The translations under genes and the position numbers were made by a program. Under the pieces are notes generated by a model. It did no database searches. It was not told where the DNA came from and saw only the letters and a list, made by a program, of their open reading frames with translations. Shown in pieces: positions 1-8,574 of a DNA stretch of 64,000 bases; position 1 is the first letter of the stretch, and each line of letters opens with the position of its first letter. This DNA is from Eubacteriaceae bacterium (GTDB lineage Bacteria > Bacillota > Clostridia > Lachnospirales > Lachnospiraceae), in the NCBI GenBank assembly GCA_902362875.1, contig CABIYF010000004.1, positions 92,168 through 156,167 on the forward strand, read 5' to 3'.

Positions 1-10
1 TATGACATAA

Positions 11-780
11 GTAGAGAAGAGATGTCCCCATGTTTTTAAGAAATTAACCAAATATGAACCTGCAAAACGTTTCAATATCCGTGATCATGGTTTCCATGGA
101 AGTTATTACAAACCAAAACAAGATCTCTTTCCCGGAAAAGTCATGGTCATATTTGGTGGTTCTGCCGGCAGTTTTACACTTACCGAAATGACTGCGGAAA
201 AATTCTATGAAGCCGGGATGAATGTAATGGCAGTTGCTTATCGTGATGTGGAGGGTGCTCCTTCCACACTTTCTGGTATTCCAGTAGAACTAATTGCAAA
301 TGCTGTATATTGGTGTAAAGAAAATGTGGCAGAAAAAATTGGTATCTGGGGAATTTCTCTAGGTGGTCAGCTTGCATTGTTTCTTGGAAGTTTATATAAC
401 AATCTGATTTCTTGTGTTGTTGCTATCAATCCGATGCATTTCTTGCAACAGGGAATGTCGTCTTTTAAGAAAATGGAATTTGAAGACTGCTCCTGCTTTA
501 CTTTTGAAGGGAAGGATCTGTTTTACTGCTCAGTGCAGGAATGGACTGTCTGCTTCCTTCTGAATTGATCTGCCAAACGATAGAAAACCGTTTGATCAAA
601 AATCAATTTTCTTATCCACTGGAACATCATAATTATGAAATTGCCAGTCACTATCTGCTTCCAATCAAACCAATGACTGCAAAAATGTTTCGGGTAGAGC
701 GCAAGCAATCTGCTGAATGTGATCGTAACAGAGAGGTTGCATGGCAAGACACCTTACATTTTTTAAAAGAAAAATGGTAA
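11..780 (+). pseudogene. Alpha/beta hydrolase (BAAT C-terminal / acyl-CoA thioesterase type), decayed
   Basis: An open frame without a clear start runs from about 11 through an ATG at 143 to 568. It holds a nucleophile elbow GISLGG. A second frame then runs to 780 with SAGMDCLLPSEL and the HHNYEIASHYLLP block that carries the family's C-terminal histidine. The two parts are typical of one BAAT C-terminal hydrolase, but the stretch between them is missing and the frame changes near 510-525. A stop lies just upstream of the first part at 8-10. I infer a 5'-truncated gene with an internal out-of-frame deletion; no active enzyme is expected. Confidence 0.75.
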
Positions 781-782
781 TT

Positions 783-810
783 AAAAAAGCCCTTTATTTG
801 AGGGCTTTTT
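783..810. terminator. Bidirectional intrinsic terminator
   Basis: AAAAAAGCCCT and AGGGCTTTTT form a perfect short hairpin with A and T tracts on its two sides. It sits between the convergent hydrolase remnant (plus) and the small minus-strand gene that ends at 826. Confidence 0.85.
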
Positions 811-825
811 ATAATCGTATTTCTA

Positions 826-1092
826 TTATCTAGGCGAATTCCACATAACTGCCTTTGCTTTGTCTAAGTCTTTTCTCGCTACGAAAATTTCATACTGTAT
901 AGACTGTGCCGCAGGATTGCCCACACTTCCGAAGTTTCCACGAAGTGTTCCAGTTCCTGCCCATTCTCCTAAATGATTGTATGTTTTGTATTTGTACTTA
1001 ATCCTTTCCCGATCCAAGATGTCCCTGATCGCATTAAATTGCACCATATCTGTTCCGATCCATAAGCTTTCTGAATTAAATATTGTAAGCAT
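826..1092 (-). CDS. Small hypothetical protein (DUF2007-like)
   Basis: About 88 residues starting MLTIFNSESLWIGTD. I chose the ATG at 1092 because GGGAGAG lies a few bases upstream; a longer frame to 1119 lacks a good ribosome site. The pattern (short N-terminal strand, a helix FNAIRDILDRERIKYKYK, then VARKDLDKAKAVM near the end) resembles the small DUF2007 signal-transducing fold. That is a loose match by eye, and function is unknown. It lies 72 bp downstream of the zinc-ribbon gene on the same strand, so the two may be co-transcribed. Confidence 0.6.
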   Translation of the reverse strand: MLTIFNSESLWIGTDMVQFNAIRDILDRERIKYKYKTYNHLGEWAGTGTLRGNFGSVGNPAAQSIQYEIFVARKDLDKAKAVMWNSPR

Positions 1093-1164
1093 ACTTCTCT
1101 CCCTTCTTGCAAATTCCAAATTTGTTTAACTGGATTTGCAGCCCTCTTGTGAAAAATTTCATTC

Positions 1165-1365
1165 CTATTCTTCCTGCTGCTCATAATCAATGATAATCTT
1201 CTTACAATCCTCACATCTATAAGCAACACTTTCGTATTCCAATGGTTGATCTGCAAACCATGCTGAATCAATTGCTAATACCCTCTTTTTTCTGTTCCAT
1301 CCAAGACCATGCCTTGACTGGATATATCCTTTTTCCATTTCTTTGTTACAATATGGACACTTCAT
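1165..1365 (-). CDS. Small zinc-ribbon protein (DUF6487-like)
   Basis: A 66-residue protein beginning MKCPYCNKEMEKGYIQS, with a second Cys pair CEDC near the C-terminus, so one CxxC...CxxC zinc ribbon. The ATG at 1365 is 7 nt downstream of GGAGG; the GTG at 1371 is less likely. The N-terminal motif and the length match the DUF6487 family, which has no known role. It stands just upstream of the preceding small gene. Confidence 0.7.
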   Translation of the reverse strand: MKCPYCNKEMEKGYIQSRHGLGWNRKKRVLAIDSAWFADQPLEYESVAYRCEDCKKIIIDYEQQEE

Positions 1366-1453
1366 CGGCACCCCTCCTTTTGTAGCATGTCAAAGTTTCT
1401 TTTAATCTTTCGATTAATTACTTATATTTTACCACAAATTCCTTCTTATTAGT

Positions 1454-2242
1454 TTATTTTTTCCCATAAATAATCCCCATTCCACTGATCATCCATGGTG
1501 TTGTTACAAATCCCGGAATAAAGTCTAACTTCTTTTCCAAATTTCCTATGTAATGAACTTCTGAAATGCCTTCTTCTTTTAAAATCTTAACAAATTTCTC
1601 CATATCTCCATATAATGCTTTCTGTGAAAACATATCTTGAAAAGAAAATACACCGCCTTTTTTCACAACTCTCAGTGCTTCTTTTACAACATCCCGTTTA
1701 TCTTTTGCTGTCCGTACCTCGTGAAATACAAAATTGCTCACTGCTGCATCAAATGTCTCATCTGGAAAATCCAGTTTTGCTGCATCTCCTTTTTGAAAAG
1801 AGATATGGTCTGCAACGCCTTCAATCTTTGCATTTTTCTCACACTGCTCTTTTGCATAATTCCATTCCACACCCCAATAATCCATCGCTGTGATCCGTGC
1901 TTTTGGAAATGCTTTAGCACAACGAACAGTAAGTGCTGCTGCTCCGCATCCGATGTCTAGAAGTTTCCCTTCGCCATCCCAGTCAAGATGTTTTACCAGA
2001 TGCTCATGAACCCCTGCCATCATATTCCCTTTTCCAAATGCAAATGTCTCATGGCAGATCAACATATAAACTGCCATTACCATAGTTAAAATACATAAAA
2101 CTCCCACTGCAATTGCAATAACAGTTTTGCCTAAAAGTACTTGTACAGCCACCGCAATGATGCCCAAAATAATTGTTGCTCCAAACAACATATACAAAGC
2201 CTTTTCTGGCACCCAGTTTCCATAATTTGCTTTTTCTTTCAT
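1454..2242 (-). CDS. Membrane-anchored class I SAM-dependent methyltransferase
   Basis: A protein of 262 residues. Two hydrophobic segments (about 13-36 and 41-62) precede a Rossmann-fold methyltransferase. Motif I LLDIGCGAAALT (about 93-104) binds S-adenosylmethionine, and AAVSNFVFHEVRT corresponds to motif IV. The substrate cannot be read from the sequence. GGAGGAAAG precedes the ATG. It lies 36 bp downstream of an alpha/beta hydrolase and appears to share that gene's promoter, which carries an inverted-repeat operator. Inference: a small regulated detoxification or lipid-modifying operon. Confidence 0.8.
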   Translation of the reverse strand: MKEKANYGNWVPEKALYMLFGATIILGIIAVAVQVLLGKTVIAIAVGVLCILTMVMAVYMLICHETFAFGKGNMMAGVHEHLVKHLDWDGEGKLLDIGCGAAALTVRCAKAFPKARITAMDYWGVEWNYAKEQCEKNAKIEGVADHISFQKGDAAKLDFPDETFDAAVSNFVFHEVRTAKDKRDVVKEALRVVKKGGVFSFQDMFSQKALYGDMEKFVKILKEEGISEVHYIGNLEKKLDFIPGFVTTPWMISGMGIIYGKK

Positions 2243-2278
2243 CTTTCTTTCCTCCTATATAAAAATATATGTACATAA

Positions 2279-3022
2279 CTAATCCGTACAAATAACTGTA
2301 TCCAACATCTTAGCAAAACCTTCTGGATCAAGAATCTGCATCTGCATATGATTCTCATTTTGAAATACCGGAAAATGACTGTGCGGACATGCATTCTTTA
2401 CAGCATCCCGGTATTTATAATGTTCCTCGATGCTTCCAAATTCAAAGAAAATGGTTCTTTGAATCTCTTCTGATAACTTTGGAAATTCTTTATCTTCCAA
2501 GCTGTCCATCATCTGTCGATATAGATTTTTATACCGAAGGTTTTTCCCTGCTTCAATAAAATATGGTTTTATACTTTCTTCACTGCACCACATAATTTTG
2601 CTCAAAGTCGCTCCTTTGCTCCAATAAAGGCTCTTGATCGCCAGATACAAAAAAGGAACCATGATCTTCCTTGTCAATCTAGAAATTTGTGCAAATTGAC
2701 CACCATCAAAAAAAGTATGCTCAATTGGGATTTTCGTCTGCGAAAGAAATGTAAGTCCTAAATCCGCTCCGATCGATGAAGCAACAACAAGCGTTATTTT
2801 TTCTATTCCTTGCTTCTGAAGATACTCTTCTATCTGATGAATTTCATCTTGTTTACTTTGATATTTTTGATTCTGGCAATAAACCGTCGATGTCGGCATC
2901 ACACAGAAATATTTATCTTTTAAATAATCTGCTACTCTGTAGCTGCTTTCTCCGATTACCCCCATTGCATGGAAAAATAATATGACTGGTTTTTTCTTGT
3001 TTCCCATCGTTTGAAACTTCAT
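2279..3022 (-). CDS. Alpha/beta hydrolase
   Basis: An alpha/beta hydrolase of about 247 residues. VILFFHAMG gives the oxyanion-hole region and LVVASSIGADLG the nucleophile elbow, with Ser in x-S-x-G and the first Gly replaced by Ala. FFDGGQF follows, and ENHMQMQIL near the C-terminus probably carries the catalytic His. I start at 3022 because AGGAGG lies 9 nt upstream; the longer frame to 3040 would translate the ribosome site itself. It is the first gene of a two-gene operon with the membrane methyltransferase. Substrate unknown. Confidence 0.75.
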   Translation of the reverse strand: MKFQTMGNKKKPVILFFHAMGVIGESSYRVADYLKDKYFCVMPTSTVYCQNQKYQSKQDEIHQIEEYLQKQGIEKITLVVASSIGADLGLTFLSQTKIPIEHTFFDGGQFAQISRLTRKIMVPFLYLAIKSLYWSKGATLSKIMWCSEESIKPYFIEAGKNLRYKNLYRQMMDSLEDKEFPKLSEEIQRTIFFEFGSIEEHYKYRDAVKNACPHSHFPVFQNENHMQMQILDPEGFAKMLDTVICTD

Positions 3023-3119
3023 TTTCATATTCCTCCTCATAAGAAAATATGTTTCATACTAGAAAAAGTCTACCGTTTATTCTACAGTAGACTTGTCTGG
3101 TTTTTCTTATTATGTCTTT

Positions 3120-3148
3120 ATGTTAGCATAGACTAACTATTTTGTCAA
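3120..3148 (-). promoter_or_regulatory. Sigma-A promoter with overlapping inverted-repeat operator
   Basis: On the minus strand TTGACA (3143-3148) is separated by 17 bp from TAACAT (3120-3125). The dyad GTTAG-N6-CTAAC (3122-3137) covers the -10 and most of the spacer, so a bound repressor would occlude polymerase. Downstream, the 5' leader has AGTCTAC and GTAGACT arms around 3067-3093. It drives the hydrolase/methyltransferase operon; no regulator gene is adjacent. Confidence 0.6.
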
Positions 3149-3612
3149 TTCTATTCGTTTATCCATATACCGCATCAACCTATTGCACCATATTCATATC
3201 AAGTCTTATATCATTTTTTGTGAATATCTTATATTCTACCTGGGAACATTTAAAACTCTTATTTTTTCCCATGCTGTTTCTCACAATTTTGGAATATTTT
3301 CTGCATACAAAACCTCTTCCTGATAACTTTCTGCAATCCCGTACTCTAGGAATTCTTGCTGGAATGGGGTTCATTGTCTCTGGATTTTATACGATTCAGG
3401 GAGTTCTTGGGAAAAACTATGGTTTTCTTAATATTTTGCTGTATTATATAGCTGTTATATTTAGTTTGTATGTCGAAAATAGAATCCAACAAAATAAAAA
3501 TTTTAGCTTTCCTAAATCTTTTGCAATCATTTTATTAAGTTTAATCACCATTTGTTTTTTCTTATTTACTTATTTTCCACCGAATATTGGAATTTTTATA
3601 AGTCCCGTATAA
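3142..3612 (+). pseudogene. DUF6512-type membrane protein, truncated
   Basis: From about 3234 the frame encodes STWEHLKLLFFPM and later GMGFIVSGFYTIQG and FTYFPPNIG, the conserved core of DUF6512 integral membrane proteins. The first 30 residues do not resemble the usual N-terminus, the only start is a TTG without a ribosome site, and the C-terminus stops just before the usual short tail. This start also overlaps the divergent promoter of the minus-strand operon. I read it as a fragment missing its first membrane helices. Confidence 0.6.
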
Positions 3613-3642
3613 TCTTTATGAAACAAGCTGATATCTAAAACA

Positions 3643-3671
3643 GGCAGCCAGATTTTACTCGTCTGACTGCC
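3643..3671 (-). terminator. Intrinsic terminator at the end of the DUF1703 pseudogene
   Basis: GGCAGTCAGA and TCTGGCTGCC on the minus strand pair across a short loop and are followed by TGTTTT. The stem includes the stop codon region of the DUF1703 frame ending at 3655. Confidence 0.6.
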
Positions 3672-4919
3672 CATAAATACTTACTTTACATCGTTTCTTA
3701 TAACATACGATTCCATATTTTAAAATTCGTTCCATGCCTTCATCACGAAGTTCTTCCTCATACCTCGTGTCTTCAATCTGCTTTAATGCTTCCTTGCATC
3801 CTACATCCAAATCTCCATCATGTGCATATTTTACTTCTATAATAATACCAGTATCATCATCTGTTTCAATCATGATATCACTGTATCCATCTCCTGCTTC
3901 ACGATTTGAAAATACTGCCCACTGCTCTTTCATTCCAAGAATTCCAAGCAAAATTCCATGAAAGAAATTTTCTTTTAGATTCTTTCTTGCAAATGTATCA
4001 CGAATACTGATCGTCTTTTTCAGATATGCAGTAAAATATTCCTCTACTTTTGGTGCATTTCCCTGCTGCAATGCATCACAGAGAAGTCCTAATGTTTCTC
4101 CATCTTTTGCAACATTTGCTTTTAACCAATTCATGATCTGTGATGTATAAATATTACGAATCTCCATATTCGGGATTACAAGACGAAATCTATTGCCCTC
4201 TGCCCTTCCACGCTGTGTGAGATAACCTGTTGTAAACAAAACACTCCAGATATTATCAATACTTGTATACATTTCTTCATATGTTAATTCCTGATGAAGT
4301 TCTTTTATGATCTCTTCTCCTGCTACCAATCGCTCAATCTCTCGCTTTGTTGTCAGATTGTCCGTTTTCTCGATAATCTTTTTTACAATATCATTACTGC
4401 TTGTATTCATCCAGTAATTCTGCGGTTCTATCGCTGGATCTGCCAGAAGTTTTCTGCAATGGCAGATCACATCCCATGGACAATATACATCTACATTTCC
4501 AAAATGATATCCGTCATACCAATTTTTGATTGATTCATAATGGTTAGACAATTCATAATCTTCCAAAAGTTTTTTGACTTCTTCATCTGTAAATCCGAAG
4601 TATTCATCGAACTCTACATCTGTAATAGACATGATATTAAAATTACGGGGAATTTTTGCATATACTTTTCGCATAACGCTTCTTCTTTTGTAACTTTCAA
4701 ACCATCGAATAGTTTTCTATCACTATGAATTGAAAAGAAATTCTTTAACATACTCATATTCAGGGATTTTCCAAAACGTCTTGGTCGTGTGAATAATGTC
4801 ACTTCTGATTGATTTTTTAACAATTCTATGATCAGACCTGTTTTATCTATATAATAATAGTCTTCTTGTATCATTTTTTCAAAATTTTCAATTCCTAGAG
4901 GAAGCATCTTTTTGTGCAT
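3655..4919 (-). pseudogene. AAA-ATPase-like / PD-(D/E)XK nuclease (DUF1703), internally deleted
   Basis: The N-terminal part (4919 to about 4614) begins MHKKMLPLGIENFEKMI and carries FTRPRRFGKSLN, the degenerate P-loop of this family. The C-terminal part (about 4630 to 3655) begins at ITDVEFDEYFGFTDEEV, continues through the helical middle and ends in the nuclease-like TGIIIEVKYAHDGD. The roughly 150 residues normally between them, including Walker B, are missing, and the joint near 4625-4635 changes frame. Intact members have about 550 residues and no firm function. The copy at 39.3 kb is also broken, at a different place. Confidence 0.8.
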
Positions 4920-5062
4920 GTTTATTTCCTCCTTTCATCTCACTACTTCTACTATTAATCTTTATCCTATTATCAGGATGGATATTTATTTTAGTATAGC
5001 AGATTTTGCAGATATTTCCTATATATAATCATGACCCTCTTATCGATATTAATTGCTGTAAT

Positions 5063-5656
5063 CTAACAAATATCCACACAATCCATGATCATCTTCTCAC
5101 ACCTTTCATAACCCAACTGCGAGCTGTTTAACGATAATGTATAATTCCTAGCCATTCCCCATTTTTGTTCTGTATAGAAATTGTAATTTGTCCTTCGCCT
5201 TTTATCTGTATCCTTGATCAGTTTTACCGCTCCATCTTCTGTAACATCGTATAACTTGCATATACGTTTGATCTTCTCTGGCATATCTCCATGTATAAAC
5301 ACGTTTAACACATCATCTCTATCTTTCAGTATAAAATCAGCATTTCTTCCAATCATAACGCATGGTTCTTTTTCTGCAATTTCCAAGATTACCTTTCTCT
5401 GTGCCTCATACAGCATATCATCCACGGATTTTCCTGTGATATCACGACCTGAAAATGCATAGGCAAAGAAGCCTTTTTTGGGAGATAATTCTGCATTTTC
5501 TTCGATATATTCTGGTGATAATCCTGATTGCTGCGCGATCTGATCTATGATATTTTCGCTATAATAAGCAATTCCAAGTTGTTTTGCTACTTCTTCTCCG
5601 ATAAAACGGCCGCCACTTCCAAATTCTCTGCTGATTGTAATGATTCTTTTTGCCAT
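5063..5656 (-). CDS. Cytidylate-kinase-like family protein
   Basis: A 197-residue protein beginning MAKRIITISREFGSGG, where ISREFGSGGRFIGE is the P-loop-type motif of the cytidylate-kinase-like family. LNVFIHGDMPEKIKRI and DTDKRRRTNYNFYT match the lid region with its Arg cluster. These Clostridia proteins are shorter than housekeeping Cmk (about 220 residues) and their substrate is not established. AAGGAGG lies upstream of the ATG. The gene follows the MATE exporter by 16 bp and is probably co-transcribed with it. Confidence 0.8.
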   Translation of the reverse strand: MAKRIITISREFGSGGRFIGEEVAKQLGIAYYSENIIDQIAQQSGLSPEYIEENAELSPKKGFFAYAFSGRDITGKSVDDMLYEAQRKVILEIAEKEPCVMIGRNADFILKDRDDVLNVFIHGDMPEKIKRICKLYDVTEDGAVKLIKDTDKRRRTNYNFYTEQKWGMARNYTLSLNSSQLGYERCEKMIMDCVDIC

Positions 5657-5672
5657 AATACCTTCCTCCTTC

Positions 5673-7043
5673 TTAATGTGTTAACCGATCCACTTTTGTT
5701 TTTCTGATCTTCTTTAAAAAGACAAATCCGATCAGACATGCTGCAAGTTCCGTGATTGGGAATGCCCACCAGATTAAAGATACTCCTGCCTGAGCATTTC
5801 TTACAAAGACTGAAAAAATTTCTGCTAATGGTAAAATGATCACAAGCTGTCTAAGCAGTGAAATAATGAGTGATTCCATACCTCCATCTAATGCCTGATA
5901 TATTCCCTGATATGCTACATTGATTCCTGCAAAAATAAAACTGATTGAGATGATCCTCATTGCACCGATAAAATATTCTCTGGAACTTCCCGCGTTAAAT
6001 AACGTTACAAAAAAGCCTGGAAAACCTTCTGTGATCAAAATTCCGAAGATCATTAATACAATTGTATACATCAAACCATATTTGATTCCATCTTTTATTC
6101 TCTTTTTACTTCCCATTCCATAAGCAAATGCTATGATCGGCGTAATCGCATCTCTCAGTCCAAATGCTAAAAATAGGACAAACTGCTGTACTTTGTAAAA
6201 CAGTCCGTAGGCCGTCTGGGCGGAAGGACTGAATTTTAAAATAAGATTCATTACATATACCATAATAGACATCAATGCCTGTGCAATGATCGCTGGAAGT
6301 CCGATGGCGTATATTTCTTTGATGATTCCGGCATCTGGCTTCATATATTTTGCTCCATGTTCAAATTCCTTGTTTAGCTTCATATGGAAGACAAATAATA
6401 ATGCTGCGGATGCCACCTGTCCGATGACTGTTGCATAAGCTGCACCTTCAACTCCCATTTCCGGAACTGGTCCAATTCCATAGATCATGATCGGATCAAG
6501 AATGATATTTACCACTGCTCCCACAACCTGACCGATCGTTGAATAGAACGAACGCCCTGTTGCCTGTAACAACTTTTCAAATAGTGAAAAGAATATAATC
6601 CCCACAGAAATTACACAACATATTCTAAGGTAACTTGTTCCCATAGAAATTACTTGTGGATCAACAGTCTGTGATGAAATATATGCTTCTACTCCCAAAA
6701 TTCCAAATAATAAACAGATCACATAAATGATCACGCCTAAAAACAGACTGTTTCCAGCAACCTTGGCTGCTTTTTTATGATTTCCCTGTCCAAGGGTCCT
6801 TGCAAGAAGTGCATTGGTTCCTACCCCAGTTCCAATTCCTACTGCAACCATCAGCATCTGGACTGGAAATACCAGCGTTAGGGCATTTAGGGCTGCCTCG
6901 CTTCCTGCTCTCATGTTACCTACAAAAGCACTATCTACAATATTGTAGACCGCCTGCAATGCCATCGATAAGATCATTGGAATTCCCATCTGGATCATGA
7001 GCTTATTGACTGGCATATCCTTCATCTTGTTACTTTCTGCCAT
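5673..7043 (-). CDS. MATE family efflux transporter
   Basis: About 456 residues with twelve predicted membrane helices. The N-terminal signature [19 protein letters not shown] and [11 protein letters not shown] is repeated weakly in the second half, as in MATE Na+/H+-coupled multidrug antiporters. The start at [10 protein letters not shown] (7043) is preferred because AAAGGAGG lies upstream; the frame to 7124 runs through a GC-rich structured leader. The substrate is unknown. The cytidylate-kinase-like gene follows immediately. Confidence 0.9.
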   Translation of the reverse strand: MAESNKMKDMPVNKLMIQMGIPMILSMALQAVYNIVDSAFVGNMRAGSEAALNALTLVFPVQMLMVAVGIGTGVGTNALLARTLGQGNHKKAAKVAGNSLFLGVIIYVICLLFGILGVEAYISSQTVDPQVISMGTSYLRICCVISVGIIFFSLFEKLLQATGRSFYSTIGQVVGAVVNIILDPIMIYGIGPVPEMGVEGAAYATVIGQVASAALLFVFHMKLNKEFEHGAKYMKPDAGIIKEIYAIGLPAIIAQALMSIMVYVMNLILKFSPSAQTAYGLFYKVQQFVLFLAFGLRDAITPIIAFAYGMGSKKRIKDGIKYGLMYTIVLMIFGILITEGFPGFFVTLFNAGSSREYFIGAMRIISISFIFAGINVAYQGIYQALDGGMESLIISLLRQLVIILPLAEIFSVFVRNAQAGVSLIWWAFPITELAACLIGFVFLKKIRKTKVDRLTH

Positions 7044-7084
7044 TTTTATTTTTTCCTCCTTTTTTTGCATATAGAATCCTATTT

Positions 7085-7165
7085 TGTAGGATTCTCCGCC
7101 TGCGGCGGGTCGCTTCAGCGACACATTACCCCTCCGCCGCAGTGCGATCCTGCCCGGAGGGCTTT
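7085..7165. other. GC-rich structured leader/intergenic element
   Basis: In an AT-rich intergenic region, CTGCGGCGG and CCGCCGCAG form a perfect 9-bp stem that encloses a second perfect hairpin GTCGCT-TC-AGCGAC. The element is transcribed in the minus direction into the MATE gene if its promoter lies upstream. It resembles a REP-like or structured RNA element; I do not recognise a named family. Confidence 0.5.
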
Positions 7166-7210
7166 TTTATTTCATAGGGGATTTCATCGAAATTTCTATG
7201 AAATAAAAAA
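7163..7210. terminator. Long bidirectional terminator hairpin
   Basis: Fifteen-base arms (7163-7177 and 7196-7210) are perfectly complementary, extend inward through GGGATTTC/GAAATTT, and carry T and A tracts. It lies downstream of the minus-strand msm operon and upstream of the MATE gene. Confidence 0.75.
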
Positions 7211-7444
7211 AGAATGCAGTTTATCAGAATAAGCTGGACTTACGCTGATTCGCTACACACTTTTTAATGACGTTTTATGATTTTTTAAATAGAAAAAACG
7301 AGCAGCAAAACTGGATTTACGCTCGTTTGCTACTCGTTTGGTTTTTATTATATTTTTATTTTTTGAAAAAGTCAAATATAATTATTCAAAAAATGAGTTG
7401 TTTATATTTATTTAAAATTTTACTTTCAGATCATCTGATCCTAC
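7211..7444. other. Intergenic region with two related short hairpins
   Basis: No gene is seen. Two stretches (about 7228-7258 and 7308-7340) share the pattern CTGGAYTTACGCT followed by GCTAC. The second forms an imperfect hairpin, with CGAGCAGCAAA pairing to TTTGCTACTCG, followed by a T tract. They may be terminator-like or small repeated elements. Confidence 0.4.
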
Positions 7445-8557
7445 TTAATTAATGATCGTTTTTGATGTTTCTTTATCAAAAAGGTGTATTTTATGTATGT
7501 CTAATGCAATTTCTGCTGTATCACCTGTTTTAATTGTTGTTTTTGGATCAACTCGTGCTGTTATTGAATTTCCATTGATATCAAAATATAAGAATGTTTC
7601 TGCTCCAAGCATTTCCATGTCTGATACTTTCGCATGTAGCATTACCTTATCAACATCACTCTCTAAAGATTCTCTATCATAAATATCTTCAGGACGAATT
7701 CCCATGACAATCTTTTTATCAGCATAATTTTCTTTAATCAGCTTTTCTGATTTCTCTTTTGGAAGGTTGATCTTATTATTTCCAACTTCTAAATATGCCT
7801 CATCATCTTTAACTTTACATATTGCATCTAATAAATTCATCTGTGGTGACCCAATAAATCCTGCAACAAATATGTTTTTAGGTTTGTTATATAAATTGTA
7901 TGGAGTATCAATTTGCTGTACGACTCCATCTTTCATAACTACGATTCTTGTTCCCAATGTCATAGCTTCTGTCTGATCATGAGTTACATAAATAATAGTA
8001 GTTCCTAGCTGTCTGTGAAGTTTTGAAATTTCTTGACGCATCTGTACTCTTAATTTTGCATCCAGATTTGACAATGGTTCATCCATTAAGAATACCTTTG
8101 GGTTTCTTACAATAGCACGTCCCATTGCAACTCTTTGTCGCTGTCCACCTGATAATGCACTCGGTTTTCTATCCAATAAATGTTCTAAATCTAAAATTTT
8201 TGCTGCATGAACAACCTTTTCTTTAATTTCTTCTTTCGGTAATTTTCTTAATTTTAACCCAAAAGCCATATTATCAAATACAGTCATATGTGGATACAAT
8301 GCATAATTCTGAAATACCATCGCAATATCTCTATCTTTCGGTTCTACATCATTCATTACTTTTCCATCAATTTTTAATTCTCCACTACTAATATCTTCCA
8401 ATCCTGCTATCATACGTAATGTTGTTGATTTTCCACATCCAGATGGACCTACAAAAATAATAAATTCTTTATCTTCTATTTCTAAATTAAAATCTTTTAC
8501 TGCTTCAAACCCATTGTCATATACTTTATTAACATGAGATAATGATAAATTTGCCAT
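7445..8557 (-). CDS. msmK: Sugar ABC transporter ATP-binding protein (MsmK/UgpC type)
   Basis: A 370-residue ATPase. It has Walker A GPSGCGKST, the Q-loop region DIAMVFQNYALYP, signature LSGGQRQRVAMGRAI, Walker B VFLMDEPLSNLDAK and switch THDQTEAM. A C-terminal MalK-like TOBE/regulatory extension includes GIRPEDIYD. It energises carbohydrate importers at the cytoplasmic face. As last gene of the msmE-msmF-msmG-aga-msmK cluster it serves the raffinose-type importer, and such ATPases often also serve other sugar permeases. AAAGGAGA precedes the ATG. Confidence 0.93.
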   Translation of the reverse strand: MANLSLSHVNKVYDNGFEAVKDFNLEIEDKEFIIFVGPSGCGKSTTLRMIAGLEDISSGELKIDGKVMNDVEPKDRDIAMVFQNYALYPHMTVFDNMAFGLKLRKLPKEEIKEKVVHAAKILDLEHLLDRKPSALSGGQRQRVAMGRAIVRNPKVFLMDEPLSNLDAKLRVQMRQEISKLHRQLGTTIIYVTHDQTEAMTLGTRIVVMKDGVVQQIDTPYNLYNKPKNIFVAGFIGSPQMNLLDAICKVKDDEAYLEVGNNKINLPKEKSEKLIKENYADKKIVMGIRPEDIYDRESLESDVDKVMLHAKVSDMEMLGAETFLYFDINGNSITARVDPKTTIKTGDTAEIALDIHKIHLFDKETSKTIIN

Positions 8558-8574
8558 ATAAATCTCCTTTCACT

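Noticed and set aside
1615-1960. Plus-strand frames opposite the methyltransferase
   Set aside because: Shadow frames of a clear minus-strand gene; composition is Cys/Phe/Leu-rich without motifs.
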